Shown: positions 25,555 to 33,959, counted from the first letter of the stretch. The stretch: DNA of 49,800 nt from Cyanobacteriota bacterium (GCA_026389265.1 JAPLIE010000015.1:1-49800); one strand, 5' to 3'. Numbers and translations are program-made. Notes: generated from the sequence alone by a model not told the origin.

Positions 25555-25697
25555 GCCTGCAGCTCGCCAATCGCGTGATCCAGGCGCTGGGTCTACAGAT
25601 CACCCTCCCAGGCCAGGCGCCCGCGGAAGGCGCGGATCTCCCCCTGCTGCTGCAGGTTGACCAGGGTGCGCAGAGCCAGCTCCACGGCTTCTGCGCA
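25551..25697 (-). pseudogene. VapB antitoxin, truncated with internal stop
   Basis: Frame AEAVELALRTLVNLQQQG, IRAFRGRLAWEGDL then TAG, continuing TQRLDHAIGELQA-stop. This is the C-terminal two thirds of a VapB (COG5450-like) antitoxin, without its ribbon-helix N-terminus. Its stop overlaps the VapC GTG, preserving the original operon order. Confidence 0.7.
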
Positions 25698-25774
25698 TGC
25701 TCAGACCCAGGGACGATGTTTAGAGCTTAGAGCGGTCATACACATCTGGAGGAGCTTGTCGCGGCGGCGGGGGG

Positions 25775-26209
25775 TCACGGCAGCGGCAGCCTCTGCAGGC
25801 CTTCAAAGCGTTCGAAATCGCGATCGAAACTCACCAGTCGCCAACCATTGGCGATCGCCAGGGCCGCCAGATAGGCATCGCTGCAGAGCCGGGCCGGCAG
25901 TTCAGCGCCACGCAACAGGTGGTGAAACACTTCCCAGCCGTCGTGCTCCGGCTCGGCCAGCTGCACGCCAGGCTGCTGGCAGAGGGCTTCCAGCAGGGTG
26001 GACGCTTCTGCAGCGTTCTTGACGGCCGGGCCCATCAGTTTCGGCTGGCAGACCAGGCGCACCAGCCCCAGGGCGGTGACCGTGCAGAACAGCACTTGGT
26101 CAGCGGCCTGCTGTTCCCAGTACTGAACAGCGTGCTGGTGGTGGATGTGGTCGGGCCAGGTCAACGCCAACCAGACATTCAGATCCGGCAGGTCGGCGGC
26201 GGTGCTCAT
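25775..26209 (-). CDS. VapC-family PIN toxin (intact, antitoxin damaged)
   Basis: A 144-residue PIN protein: LPDLNVWLALTWPDHIHHQHA (first Asp), VTALGLVRLVCQPKL, and LCSDAYLAALAIANGWRLVSFDRDFERFEGL carrying the later acids. The start ATG at 26209 overlaps the stop of an antitoxin frame (ATGA). Only the C-terminal part of that antitoxin is left, which is notable for an apparently intact toxin. A paralogous, deleted copy lies at 34761-35119. Confidence 0.85.
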   Translation of the reverse strand: MSTAADLPDLNVWLALTWPDHIHHQHAVQYWEQQAADQVLFCTVTALGLVRLVCQPKLMGPAVKNAAEASTLLEALCQQPGVQLAEPEHDGWEVFHHLLRGAELPARLCSDAYLAALAIANGWRLVSFDRDFERFEGLQRLPLP

Positions 26210-26312
26210 GGATCGAGCAGCTCGAACAGGGCGGCATTGCTGAGCTGGGGGTCCTCGATGGCCACGGGTCCGTCCAATCGCGGCAGCGTGGCCGCGGAGC
26301 GTGTCAGCCGGG
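26206..26312 (-). pseudogene. Antitoxin C-terminal fragment upstream of VapC
   Basis: Encodes ARLTRSAATLPRLDGPVAIEDP, LSNAALFELLDP-stop: the toxin-binding tail of the cognate antitoxin. It is nearly identical to the longer fragment at 35116-35328. The DNA-binding half has been replaced by HpsJ-like sequence on the opposite strand. Confidence 0.7.
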
Positions 26313-26353
26313 CGCGGCACCAGCACCGTTGCGCCTCTGCTGGCGCTGGGGCG

Positions 26354-26500
26354 CAACTTGCGCTGCTGGTGATGTTTGTGCTGGCGGTGGCCTTGCCGCT
26401 GCTGCCGGCCAAGCTCGCCGATCCCTGCTGGCCGCTGGCCTTCTCCGGGGCCATCTGCACCAATGGCTTCCTGGCGGTGCTGGCGGTGCTGCTGCACGAG
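26354..26500 (+). pseudogene. HpsJ-like remnant (H2)
   Basis: Open frame ALLVMFVLAVALPLLPAKLADPCWPLAFSGA, CTNGFLAVLAVLL: the first two membrane segments of the same gene as H1, at high similarity. The C-terminal parts are absent. It ends at an unclear junction near 26500; the stretch to 26645 shows no gene. Confidence 0.6.
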
Positions 26501-26645
26501 CCGCTCGGTGATGCCGTGCTTGAGCGCTTCTGCCAGGCGGCGCAACCGGCGCTGGCGGCCCCCACCGGCACGGAAATCCTGCGCCACGGTGGCCTTGTGA
26601 TCAGGATCTGGCGGATGCCGCGGCGGCGGCCTTGCAGCGTTTTGG

Positions 26646-26717
26646 CTGCGGACGCAGGTGCCGCGGTTGTTCGTGGCCAACGATTTCAGCCGCACCGATC
26701 TGCGGGCGGCACTGTGA
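26646..26717 (+). pseudogene. PIN toxin tail fragment
   Basis: Reads LRTQVPRLFVANDFSRTDLRAAL-stop. The pattern LF..NDF.RTD is the usual C-terminal end of one VapC group. No upstream PIN sequence remains in frame. Confidence 0.5.
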
Positions 26718-26736
26718 ACCAGCCGGCCTGCAAGGT

Positions 26737-27159
26737 TCAGCCCTGCTGCCAGGGATTGAGCAACGCCACCCCGGTGGCCTCGAAGTCGGCCAGGTTGCGG
26801 GTCACCACCACCAGGCTATGCACCAGGGCCGTGGCGGCGATCAGGCCATCGCGAAAGGGTCGGGGGTCGGGAACATGCAGGGCGGCACTCCGCTGGGCCA
26901 CAGCGCTATCCACCGCCAGAATCCGCCCCGCGAAAGCGGGCAGCACCGCCTGATCGAGCCATTGGCGCAACAAAGCGCCCTGGGCTGGATCACGGCGCTC
27001 CATCAACAGCACCCCCAGTTCCAGTTCGTGGAGGGTGATCGCGGAGATGAACAGCGCCGTGGCCTCCACCTGGTCGGCCCAGGCCGCCACCCCGGCATCC
27101 GCCTTGCCGGAGCGCACCTTGCGCAGCTCCGAAACCAGGTTGGTATCGAGCAGAAACAT
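26737..27159 (-). CDS. VapC-family PIN toxin
   Basis: A 140-residue intact PIN ribonuclease: MFLLDTNLVSELRKVR (first Asp), ISAITLHELELGVLL (Glu), FRDGLIAATALVHSLVVVTRNLADFEATG (later acids), and ALLNPWQQG end. Start ATG 27159 shares one base with the antitoxin stop (TGATG). Pairs with the YefM antitoxin upstream as a complete module. Confidence 0.9.
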   Translation of the reverse strand: MFLLDTNLVSELRKVRSGKADAGVAAWADQVEATALFISAITLHELELGVLLMERRDPAQGALLRQWLDQAVLPAFAGRILAVDSAVAQRSAALHVPDPRPFRDGLIAATALVHSLVVVTRNLADFEATGVALLNPWQQG

Positions 27160-27410
27160 CAGGAGAGATCGGCTCCCCGGGCCAGCTCCGATGGCTGGAT
27201 CAGGGGGAGCTCCAGATCCTCCACGCCGCTCAGGGCCAGCAGATCAGCGATCGAGCGCTCCTGACCCAGCAAGCGGCGGTAGTCCTCGATCGAGAGCAAC
27301 ACATGGGCGGGGCGGCCCCGGTCGGTGATGAACACCGGTCCCTGGCTGGCAGCGCGCTTGGCGCCGGCTGCGTCCTGGTTGAAGGCACGGCTGGTGATGG
27401 TCACGACCAT
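27159..27410 (-). CDS. YefM/Phd antitoxin
   Basis: An 83-residue antitoxin: VVTITSRAFNQDAAGAKRAAS, PVFITDRGRPAHVLLSIEDYRRLL is the Phd DNA-binding fold. The acidic tail (IADLLALSGVEDLELPLIQP) wraps the toxin. Preceded on its 5' side by nested palindromes (27412-27470) suited to cooperative autoregulation by YefM-VapC complexes. Confidence 0.9.
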   Translation of the reverse strand: MVVTITSRAFNQDAAGAKRAASQGPVFITDRGRPAHVLLSIEDYRRLLGQERSIADLLALSGVEDLELPLIQPSELARGADLS

Positions 27411-27411
27411 G

Positions 27412-27470
27412 CGGATCAGAGCCGAATCAATTCAAGATAGCAACATTGCTACTTGAAACGGACTGATCCG
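27412..27470 (-). promoter_or_regulatory. Nested palindromic operator candidate for yefM-vapC
   Basis: Inner palindrome 27431-27457: TTCAAG-a-TAGCAA-CA-TTGCTA-CTTGAA, 12-bp arms with a single unpaired A. Outer arms CGGATCAG (27412-27419) and CTGATCCG (27463-27470) are perfectly complementary. It lies immediately upstream of the antitoxin ATG. Such arrays are typical binding sites for Phd/YefM dimers; the assignment is inferred from position. Confidence 0.6.
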
Positions 27471-27595
27471 AGGCATGGATAAACAATGATGTGCAGTGCC
27501 TTCGAGCTGCTGGAGGCTCTGGGGCGCAACTGAACACCTTGGCCCCAGCCTGCCGGAGCTGCTCCTAACCTCAATTCATCGCGGCGAGGCCAACC

Positions 27596-27943
27596 ATGGC
27601 GAGCGTGCAGGAGATCCGCCAGCGGTTGCGCAGCCAACGGATCGATGTCTTGCGCAGCCGCATCGAGCCCCTGCTGGCCGGACGGGCTGGAGCGGAGGTG
27701 TGGCTGTTTGGCTCCCTGGCCCGTGGCGACTGGGATGCCCGCTCGGATGTTGACCTGCTGGCGGTGGCGCCGGATCAGAGCGCCGCTGATCAGCTGGCCG
27801 AGGCCCTGCTGGGAACGGGCCTGGCCGACGACGTGATCGGCCTCAGCCAGGGCCGCTGGCTGCAGCGTCAGCGGGGCGACGATCCCTGGTGGCGGGGCAT
27901 CTGCCGCGATGCGATCCGGCTTCAGCCGCTTCCGAGGCCATGA
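27596..27943 (+). CDS. MNT-type nucleotidyltransferase antitoxin (type VII TA)
   Basis: A 115-residue minimal nucleotidyltransferase: VWLFGSLARGDWDARSDVDLLAV carries the GSxARG…SDxDL active site near residues 41-63. In MntA-HepT systems this enzyme AMPylates the HEPN toxin. Overlaps the HEPN gene by 4 bp (ATGA). Intact. Confidence 0.88.
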   Translation: MASVQEIRQRLRSQRIDVLRSRIEPLLAGRAGAEVWLFGSLARGDWDARSDVDLLAVAPDQSAADQLAEALLGTGLADDVIGLSQGRWLQRQRGDDPWWRGICRDAIRLQPLPRP

Positions 27944-28353
27944 CGGTCCGTCTGCACGCCTGGCTGCGTCAGGCCCACAGCGATCTGGCCATGGCGGCCT
28001 ATGCCAGTGAGGGAGGCTTCCATGCCCAGGCCTGCTACCACTGCTGCCAGGCCGCCGAAAAGGCACTCAAGGCCTTGCTGCTGGCTCTTGGTCAGGAGCC
28101 GGAGCGAACCCACTCGATCGAGCGGTTGCTCGGTGCCCTGGAGCTGCTTGGCATCGAGACCGCCCCGCTGCGCCAATTGCCGCTCAAACCCCTGCAGCGG
28201 ATGACCACCGCCAGCCGCTACCCGGATGGCGATGAGGCTCCGGTGGATCTGTTCGAAGCGAGGGATGGGGCGCTGGCCCTGGCGGTGGCGCGGGCCGTGG
28301 TGGGCTTCGCGGATCAGCAGCTTGGGGAGCTTGATGGGCCGCAAGCCACCTGA
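27940..28353 (+). CDS. HEPN-domain toxin partner of MNT
   Basis: A 137-residue all-helical HEPN protein: WLRQAHSDLAMAAYASEGGFHAQACYHCCQAAEKALKALLLALG is the HEPN helix pair, followed by RTHSIERLLGAL. The canonical Rx4-6H RNase motif is not obvious, as in the COG2250 HEPN group. Forms an operon with the nucleotidyltransferase. Confidence 0.85.
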   Translation: MTVRLHAWLRQAHSDLAMAAYASEGGFHAQACYHCCQAAEKALKALLLALGQEPERTHSIERLLGALELLGIETAPLRQLPLKPLQRMTTASRYPDGDEAPVDLFEARDGALALAVARAVVGFADQQLGELDGPQAT

Positions 28354-28414
28354 TGCTCCTCATCGGGGCAGCTCCAGGAGACAACACCCCCCCGCAGGAG
28401 ATCGAGGTTCGGGG

Positions 28415-28744
28415 CTGCGGCTACGAGCGCAGCTGCGGCAACACGAAGCCCGGTTCAAACGCCGCCAGTCCGTCCTCCAGAGCCAACTCGCCGCCATCCA
28501 GGCCCCGCCCCTCTCGGCGGCGGATCAGCGCCAGGGCCTGCCGGCCCTGAAGGCCGATCTGCTCAGCCAGATCAAGACGCAAGAAACCAGCCTGCTCAAG
28601 CAAGCTGGCCCGCGGGTGCCCACCGAGGTGCTGATCAAGGACAGCCTGCGGGTGCTGCTGCTGGCGCCGCTGATGGCGATGGGGTTTGCGGTGAGCGCCC
28701 GGCGCAGCACACCGCCGCCCCTGCAGGCGCCGGTGCTGCCGTAG
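28415..28744 (+). pseudogene. HpsJ-like remnant (H3)
   Basis: Keeps the soluble/coiled-coil half and last helix: LRAQLRQHEARFKRRQSVLQ, PPLSAADQRQGLPALKADLL, QAGPRVPTEVLIKDSLRVLL, APLMAMGFAVSARR and PVLP-stop. The N-terminal membrane part is missing and the frame merges into the end of the HEPN region. It is nearly identical to H4 over this stretch. Confidence 0.7.
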
Positions 28745-28869
28745 GGGAGGGGGGGACTGGCTGCCACGGCAGGTTGGCTGCATCTCGCCTGGGCAGCCAT
28801 ATCAACCCAGGAAGAACCAGTGATGGGTCAACACCTGGACTAAGATTGCTTGCTGCCTGGGGCCCCTCC

Positions 28870-29085
28870 ATGCGCACCGTCAATGTTCACGAGGCCAAGA
28901 CCCAGTTTTCCAGGCTGATCGACGCCGCCCATGCCGGCGAAACGATCCTGGTAGCCAAGGATGGCAAGCCCTGGGTGCGGCTGGTGCCTCTGGAAACGGA
29001 TCGGACCCGGCGGCAGCCCGGGCTGCTTCGGGGTCAGCTGCAACTCCCCCGGAATCGATGTGCTTCTCGCCCCTCTGCCGCCTGA
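28870..29085 (+). pseudogene. Phd antitoxin with a C-run frameshift
   Basis: Starts well: MRTVNVHEAKTQFSRLIDAAHAGETILVAKDGKPWVRLVPLE. At about 29047 a run of five C shifts the frame. With one C fewer it would continue GIDVLLAPLPPEELDDLEAPLPS and stop at 29121-29123, overlapping the VapC ATG. The DNA-binding half is intact, so repression may survive while toxin binding is lost. Confidence 0.8.
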
Positions 29086-29121
29086 GGAGCTCGACGACCT
29101 CGAAGCCCCGTTGCCGTCTTG

Positions 29122-29280
29122 ATGGCCCCCTCGCTCCTGCTGGACACCCATGCCCTGCTCTGGTGGTTGGTGGAACCCGAGAAGCTCACCTCCCTCGCCC
29201 TAGCGGCCATCAACGATCCAGGGGCCAGGATCTTTGTGAGCCTCGATCCTGCGCTGGCGACCGGCGCTTCGGGGCGCTGA
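29122..29280 (+). pseudogene. VapC toxin, truncated
   Basis: Frame MAPSLLLDTHALLWWLVEPEKLTSLALAAINDPGARIFVS is the N-terminal third of a PIN toxin, with the first Asp. It then diverges and stops at 29278. The 29281-29414 sequence has no recognisable gene. Confidence 0.75.
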
Positions 29281-29414
29281 AGTCAAGGCGTCGCCATCGC
29301 CGCGACTGGCGGACTGCGCCCACCTGTGCAGCTTCCGCGCCGAGTACGGCAACAAGGCCCGAGCGGGAAGGCTTGAACAGGATGTTTAAACTGATGGGTC
29401 AACAACAGGGTTCC

Positions 29415-29678
29415 ATGGTGGCTTCTTCGCGGCCCCGTCAATCGCTTCGGCGCTGGGGAAACTCACTCGGTGTGCGGCTACCGGCCGCTATCTCCCGCGA
29501 AGCGGGCCTCCAGGACAACCAGACCGTGGAGCTGACGGTGGTGGCTGAGGGGGTGCTGATCCGGCCGGTGGAGCCGCGCTTGACCCTGGCGGAGCGCCTG
29601 GCTGCCTTCGCGCCCATGGAGGGCGAAGCCACCGAAGGGATGGCCTGGGATCCCGTCGGGGCGGAAGCCATCGAATGA
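29415..29678 (+). CDS. mazE: MazE-type antitoxin
   Basis: An 87-residue AbrB/MazE-fold antitoxin: SLRRWGNSLGVRLPAAISREAGLQDNQTVELTVV is the swapped-hairpin DNA-binding half, and LTLAERLAAFAPMEGEAT is the toxin-binding half. Start ATG 29415 is chosen over upstream candidates because the AbrB motif begins ~10 residues later. An 8-bp palindrome, GTTTAAAC, at 29384-29391 may be operator DNA. Coupled to MazF by ATGA. Confidence 0.85.
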   Translation: MVASSRPRQSLRRWGNSLGVRLPAAISREAGLQDNQTVELTVVAEGVLIRPVEPRLTLAERLAAFAPMEGEATEGMAWDPVGAEAIE

Positions 29679-30058
29679 CACCGGAGCGCTCCCTGGTGAC
29701 CTGGGTTCCTGATCGGGGCGATGTGATCTGGATCGACCACAACCCCCAGTCCGGCAGGGAGATGAAGGATCACCATCCCTTTGTGGTGCTCTCCACCGCA
29801 GCTTTCCATCGGACGGTGGGCCTGGTTGTGGGCTGCGCGATGACCTCAGCCGCCTACAACCGAGGCTCCAGCTTGGCGGTCGATCTGGGGCCGATTCCTC
29901 AGCGGCCGGATGCCCACAGCTATGTCCTCTGTCATCAGATCAAGTCGTTCGACTGGAAAGCCCGCAGCGCCCGACCCCATCCGCTTGGTCGCCTTGAGGC
30001 CGACAAGCTGGAGCAGGTGATGGAGATCGTGGGGCAGATCCTGGGCTTTTTGCCGTAG
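29675..30058 (+). CDS. mazF: MazF/PemK-type endoribonuclease toxin
   Basis: A 127-residue toxin: VPDRGDVIWIDHNPQSGREMKDHHPFVVLSTAAFH holds the conserved GDVxW and the H..R/HPFVVLS strand. VGCAMTSA and SYVLCHQIKSFDWKARSA carry the catalytic Ser/Thr region. GRLEADKLEQVMEIVGQILG is the terminal helix. It cleaves mRNA at short motifs in known relatives. This is the only full copy; two deleted copies lie at 24346 and 36018. Confidence 0.9.
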   Translation: MTPERSLVTWVPDRGDVIWIDHNPQSGREMKDHHPFVVLSTAAFHRTVGLVVGCAMTSAAYNRGSSLAVDLGPIPQRPDAHSYVLCHQIKSFDWKARSARPHPLGRLEADKLEQVMEIVGQILGFLP

Positions 30059-30299
30059 TCGCGGGGCGGCTGGCCCACCGGCATGGGCTCACGCCGGAGG
30101 CGATCGACACCCTGGCGATTCCTGCAGACACCGATCTCCCCATCCGGTACTGCCTGAAGCGCCTCATAACAGCAGCTGGCGCCAGTCCGTCCTCCAGGGT
30201 GCCCACCTTCCGCAGCACTCTCAGGGGCTTTCCTTCTGCTGCCAGCTGGGTTCTGAACAGCGAGATCCGCCTCCAGGCCGGCTTCGCCTCGGCCCATCG

Positions 30300-30502
30300 C
30301 CTGATGCTGATGGGCCCAATGACGACCAGGTGGCGGCCGGTCGCTCCATGGCCGATGCGGTGTTGCGGGAGGCGGAATGCTTCGGTAGCGACCAACCCGT
30401 AGCCGCAGCAAAGCTCTGCGCCACAAGCTCGGCGTGAGTAGCCGGCTGCAGGTGGTGGCAAAGGCGCTGCAGCTGGGCCTGGCCAGGCTGTGGGGGCGCT
30501 GA
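30300..30502 (+). pseudogene. LuxR-type HTH remnant
   Basis: Two adjacent frames together resemble a NarL/LuxR-family C-terminal DNA-binding domain: DDQVAAGRSMADAVL in one, then LRHKLGVSSRLQVVAKALQLGLARLWGR-stop in another. The receiver domain and proper frame are missing. Nothing else recognisable lies in 30059-30299. Confidence 0.55.
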
Positions 30503-30708
30503 TGCGGTGGAGGCCCTCAGCTGCAGGGCAGTGGCTGGTGGGTTGTAAGATTCCCATTAGAGATCCCTGTTGGGGGAGTGGGTCCGGGAGTTTTTCGGCA
30601 AGGCCAGCGCTGGTCCCATAGGCCTACGCATGGTTCGGCCCGAACAAAATGATGCGAAATTGCATGGTAATAATATTTACTCCTCAAAGCGATGTTGGAT
30701 CGAATTAG

Positions 30709-31602
30709 ATGCGTTCTGACTCCGCTTTTCAGCCCATCGCTGCCCTTGCCCCATTCAGCCTCCTCGCTCCGCTGGGTTCCCTGATTGCCGTGATCGCAAT
30801 GGCTCTCCTGGGTGAGGCTGTGGCCCAGCCGCAGCCCCAGTCTCAGGCCCGGCCGCAGTCCCTGCCGCAGTCCGACTCCCAGTCCCAACCTCTGCCCAAA
30901 CCTCAGCCCAAGCCCCCGCCAGCGGCCGTGCCGGCGTCGGTCGACTGGATCCAGTCCCTGGATCCGAAGGGCTTCTACGCCACCTTCGGCGCCGGCGCGG
31001 GCTGGCCCCAGCCGGTTCACTACCGCGACGATCGCCTCGGTCCGCGCCTGCCGATCCGGGGGGAGGTGCTGGCCGATCCAGGCTTCGCCTCCGAACGGGG
31101 TCTGGGCTACGACTTCGGCAGGCTGCGCGGCGAGCTCAGCTGGGTGCGTCGCCAGGCGACGATCGACGACGCGGCCTCCAGCTGGTCCGTGGGCCCCTTC
31201 CGCCCCATCGTCAGCCGCGACAGCCCGAAGGTGAGCAGCAATAGCGGCTTCGCCAGCCTGTATGCCGATCTGCCCATTGAGGGCACCCGTCTGATTCCTT
31301 ATGTGGGCGGCGGGCTGGGCGTCACGGCCCTGCAAACCAGTCCCACCACGCTCCAGCTGCGTCGTTTCAGTTCCACCTTCGGCGGTAGCGGCAAACTGCC
31401 GGCCTACCAGGCCAAGGTTGGCCTGGCCTACCGGAGCTCGCCGCGCACGGATCTGTTCGCGGAGGCGGTGTTTCAGGGCTCACCGTCCCGCAGCCAGGGC
31501 AGCCTGGAGCGCAGCCCCCTGATCAACTGGGGGATGCGCTTCGGCCTGCGCTGGCGCTTCGGGGGGCCCGTCAAGGCACCCGCTCCGGTGGCCACGCCCT
31601 GA
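30709..31602 (+). CDS. Outer-membrane beta-barrel protein
   Basis: A 297-residue predicted OmpA-like/small porin barrel. N-terminal signal region (SLIAVIAMALLGEAVAQ), then a Pro/Gln/Ser low-complexity linker (residues ~40-80), then alternating-hydrophobicity strands (GFYATFGAGAGW, LIPYVGGGLGVTAL, AKVGLAYRSS, FAEAVFQG). It ends INWGMRFGLRWRF. Exact function unknown. The upstream AT-rich stretch near 30665-30690 (TAATAATATTTA) is promoter-like. Confidence 0.75.
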   Translation: MRSDSAFQPIAALAPFSLLAPLGSLIAVIAMALLGEAVAQPQPQSQARPQSLPQSDSQSQPLPKPQPKPPPAAVPASVDWIQSLDPKGFYATFGAGAGWPQPVHYRDDRLGPRLPIRGEVLADPGFASERGLGYDFGRLRGELSWVRRQATIDDAASSWSVGPFRPIVSRDSPKVSSNSGFASLYADLPIEGTRLIPYVGGGLGVTALQTSPTTLQLRRFSSTFGGSGKLPAYQAKVGLAYRSSPRTDLFAEAVFQGSPSRSQGSLERSPLINWGMRFGLRWRFGGPVKAPAPVATP

Positions 31603-31604
31603 AA

Positions 31605-31634
31605 GGGGGCCTCTCCGTCGAGAGAGGAGGCCCC
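31605..31634. terminator. Hairpin between convergent OMP and speA genes
   Basis: GGGGCCTC pairs with GAGGCCCC through a short, imperfect inner stem. The hairpin sits between the convergent stop codons and could end transcription from both sides. Confidence 0.5.
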
Positions 31635-31658
31635 ATGAGCCGCGGCGTGGGTCCTGGT

Positions 31659-33596
31659 TCAGCCCTGCAGGTAGGTGGTCTGGCGGAGGCTGCCCTCGAG
31701 GTGATCCATCAGGCGGCGGGCGTCGCGGATCGCCAGGTCGCCGCGGGTGATCGCCGCCTCACTGGCCACCCGCAGGCGCTCCAGCAACGCCAGCGGATCG
31801 TGCTCCATCGCCTGCAGCACCTCGGCGTTGGTGTCGCCCCGCACCACGTGATCCACGCTGTAGCGCCCCCCCGCGGTGAGGCGGATGTGCACGGCATTGG
31901 TGCTGCCGAAGAGGTTGTGGAGGTTGCCCATCACCTCCTGGTAGGCGCCGCCGAGGAACAGGCCGATCCAGTAGGGCTGCTCGGCCTGGAGTTCATGCAG
32001 CTCCAGCAGGGCCTTGCTGTGGCCCCGATCGATGAAGCGAGCCAGCTTGCCATCGGAATCGCAGGTGAGGTCGGCCAGGGTGCCCAGCCGCGTGGGCTGT
32101 TCATCGAGGCGGTGCAGCGGCAGCACCGGGAAGAGCTGGTCGATGGCCCAGGTGTCGGGCGCTGAACGGAACACCGAGAGATTGGCGTAATAGGTGCCGG
32201 CCTGGGAGGCCCGCAGCCGCTCCAGCTCCACGGGCACCGGTGTGCCGGCGGGCAGGTCCTCGAGCCGCCGGGCGATGGTGGCGCTGCAGGACGAGGTGAG
32301 CTGCTCAGCCATGGCCCGCTCCGGCAGGCTCATGTAGCCGAGCCGGAAGGCGGCCAAGGCGTCGTCGCGGAACTTGAGGGCATCGTTCCAGGCCTCCTGC
32401 AGGCGCTCCGGCGGCAGGGGTTCGTGGCCGCTCACCCCGGCAAAGGTGTCGCGCAGGTTGCGCACGATCAGCGGCTCCTGCTCTCCCGGCTCCGGCGCCG
32501 TGATCGGCGGCCGACTGGCGCCCAGCACGTTGAACACCAACACCGAAAAATGGCTGGCGATGGCACGGCCGCTCTCGCTCACCAGGGTGGGCATGGTCAC
32601 GCCGTGGGGTTCGCAGCACTCCCGCACGGTGGCCACAACGTCGTTGGCGTAGTTCTGCAGGGAGTAGTTGGTGGAGGCGGCGGTAGCGGTGCGGCTGCCG
32701 TCGTAGTCGATGCCCAGGCCGCCGCCCACATCAAGGAAACCCATCGGCGCCCCCAGGCGGGTGAGTTCCGCGTAGAGCTGGCCGGCCTCCTGGAGGGCGT
32801 CCTTGAGCACGGCGATGTCGTTGATCTGGCTGCCGATGTGGAAGTGCAGCAGACGCAGGTCGGCCAGCAGGCCAGCGGCGCGCAGGGCCTCCACGGTGGC
32901 GAGCAGATCGGGGATCGAGAGGCCGAACTTGGCCCCCTCCCCCACCGAGCTGCCCCAGCGGCCGGTGCTGCGGGTGGAGAGCTTGGCGCGGATGCCGATG
33001 AAGGGTGCCGCCCCCAGCTCGTTGCTGGCGGCGATGATCCGCTCCACCTCATCGGCCTGCTCGATCACCACCACCGGCTGGCGGCCGAGGCGGCGGGCCA
33101 GGATCGCGGTTTCGATGTAGCGGCGGTCCTTGTAGCCGTTGCAGATCAGCAGGGCCTCGGGATCGTCGAGCAGCGACAGGGCGATCAGCAGCTCGGCCTT
33201 GCTGCCGGCCTCTAGGCCGAAGTGCCAGCGGCGGCCGCTCTCCACCAGCTGCTCCACCACGTGGCGCTGCTGGTTGCACTTCACTGGAAACACGCCCTGA
33301 TAGCGGCCGCGGTAGGCGTATTGGGCGATGGCCCGCTCGAAGGCGGCATGGAGCCGCTCCAGCCGGTCTTCGAGGATGTCGTCGAAGCGGATCAGCAGCG
33401 GCAGGCTGAGGTTGCGGCCCTGCAGCTCTCCCACCAGTTCCACCAGATCGAGGGAACCACCGCGGTCGCCGCGGGGCTGCACGATCACATGGCCCCGATC
33501 GCTCACGCTGAAATAGGGATCTCCCCAGCGGTCGATGCCGTAAAGGGCGGCACCGTCGGCGGCGCTCCAGGTGCCGGTGGGATTGGCGAGCACCAT
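31659..33596 (-). CDS. speA: Biosynthetic arginine decarboxylase
   Basis: A 645-residue PLP enzyme converting arginine to agmatine, the first step toward putrescine/spermidine. The PLP lysine lies in VFPVKCNQQRHVVE; GVFPVK, HFHIGSQINDI, DVGGGLGIDYDGS and SESGRAIASH are fold-III signatures in the right order. TSSCSATIA and LTCDSDGK mark the C-terminal part. Start ATG 33596 gives the family length. Complete; not in an evident operon. Confidence 0.95.
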   Translation of the reverse strand: MVLANPTGTWSAADGAALYGIDRWGDPYFSVSDRGHVIVQPRGDRGGSLDLVELVGELQGRNLSLPLLIRFDDILEDRLERLHAAFERAIAQYAYRGRYQGVFPVKCNQQRHVVEQLVESGRRWHFGLEAGSKAELLIALSLLDDPEALLICNGYKDRRYIETAILARRLGRQPVVVIEQADEVERIIAASNELGAAPFIGIRAKLSTRSTGRWGSSVGEGAKFGLSIPDLLATVEALRAAGLLADLRLLHFHIGSQINDIAVLKDALQEAGQLYAELTRLGAPMGFLDVGGGLGIDYDGSRTATAASTNYSLQNYANDVVATVRECCEPHGVTMPTLVSESGRAIASHFSVLVFNVLGASRPPITAPEPGEQEPLIVRNLRDTFAGVSGHEPLPPERLQEAWNDALKFRDDALAAFRLGYMSLPERAMAEQLTSSCSATIARRLEDLPAGTPVPVELERLRASQAGTYYANLSVFRSAPDTWAIDQLFPVLPLHRLDEQPTRLGTLADLTCDSDGKLARFIDRGHSKALLELHELQAEQPYWIGLFLGGAYQEVMGNLHNLFGSTNAVHIRLTAGGRYSVDHVVRGDTNAEVLQAMEHDPLALLERLRVASEAAITRGDLAIRDARRLMDHLEGSLRQTTYLQG

Positions 33597-33959
33597 CGGG
33601 CCCCGGGTTGTGGTGGATTGCGTGGCTGGAATCTAGTCAGCGGCGTGGGTGGCGCCTGGGCCATGGCACCCGCCGGCCGCCTCCTGCTGATCCCACCCAA
33701 TCGGGGGCGAGCTCACATGACCCGATCGCCTGCGGCCGGAAGCCTTCTTGCCTCGCCTGCCCCACCCGTGACGTTCAGGCTCTATGGCCGGGCTCGGGCG
33801 GGCGGCTTCGTTCTTTCAGCTCTTGGCGCTCAACAGTCCCAACCCCTCAGCATCACCGCCGGCCGGCACCGCCAGCGGCGTGAAAGGTCCAAGGCGCCCC
33901 CTTCCAGAAGCGGGTGAGAAGGGACGCCTGCAGCGGAAGCTTGAGTCAGTCGCATTCAG
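33597..33959. other. Gene-free stretch upstream of speA and of the Phd-VapC module
   Basis: GC-rich to about 33950, then AT-rich. It presumably holds the speA promoter on the minus strand, but no clear box is visible. No convincing gene or repeat is seen. Confidence 0.4.

Noticed and set aside
25919-26953. A 344-codon plus-strand frame spanning several TA pieces
   Set aside because: Only 26354-26500 (HpsJ-like) is meaningful; the rest is antisense to VapC genes.
29940-30557. A 205-codon minus-strand frame downstream of MazF
   Set aside because: It is antisense to MazF and to the LuxR-like remnant, with no domain pattern.
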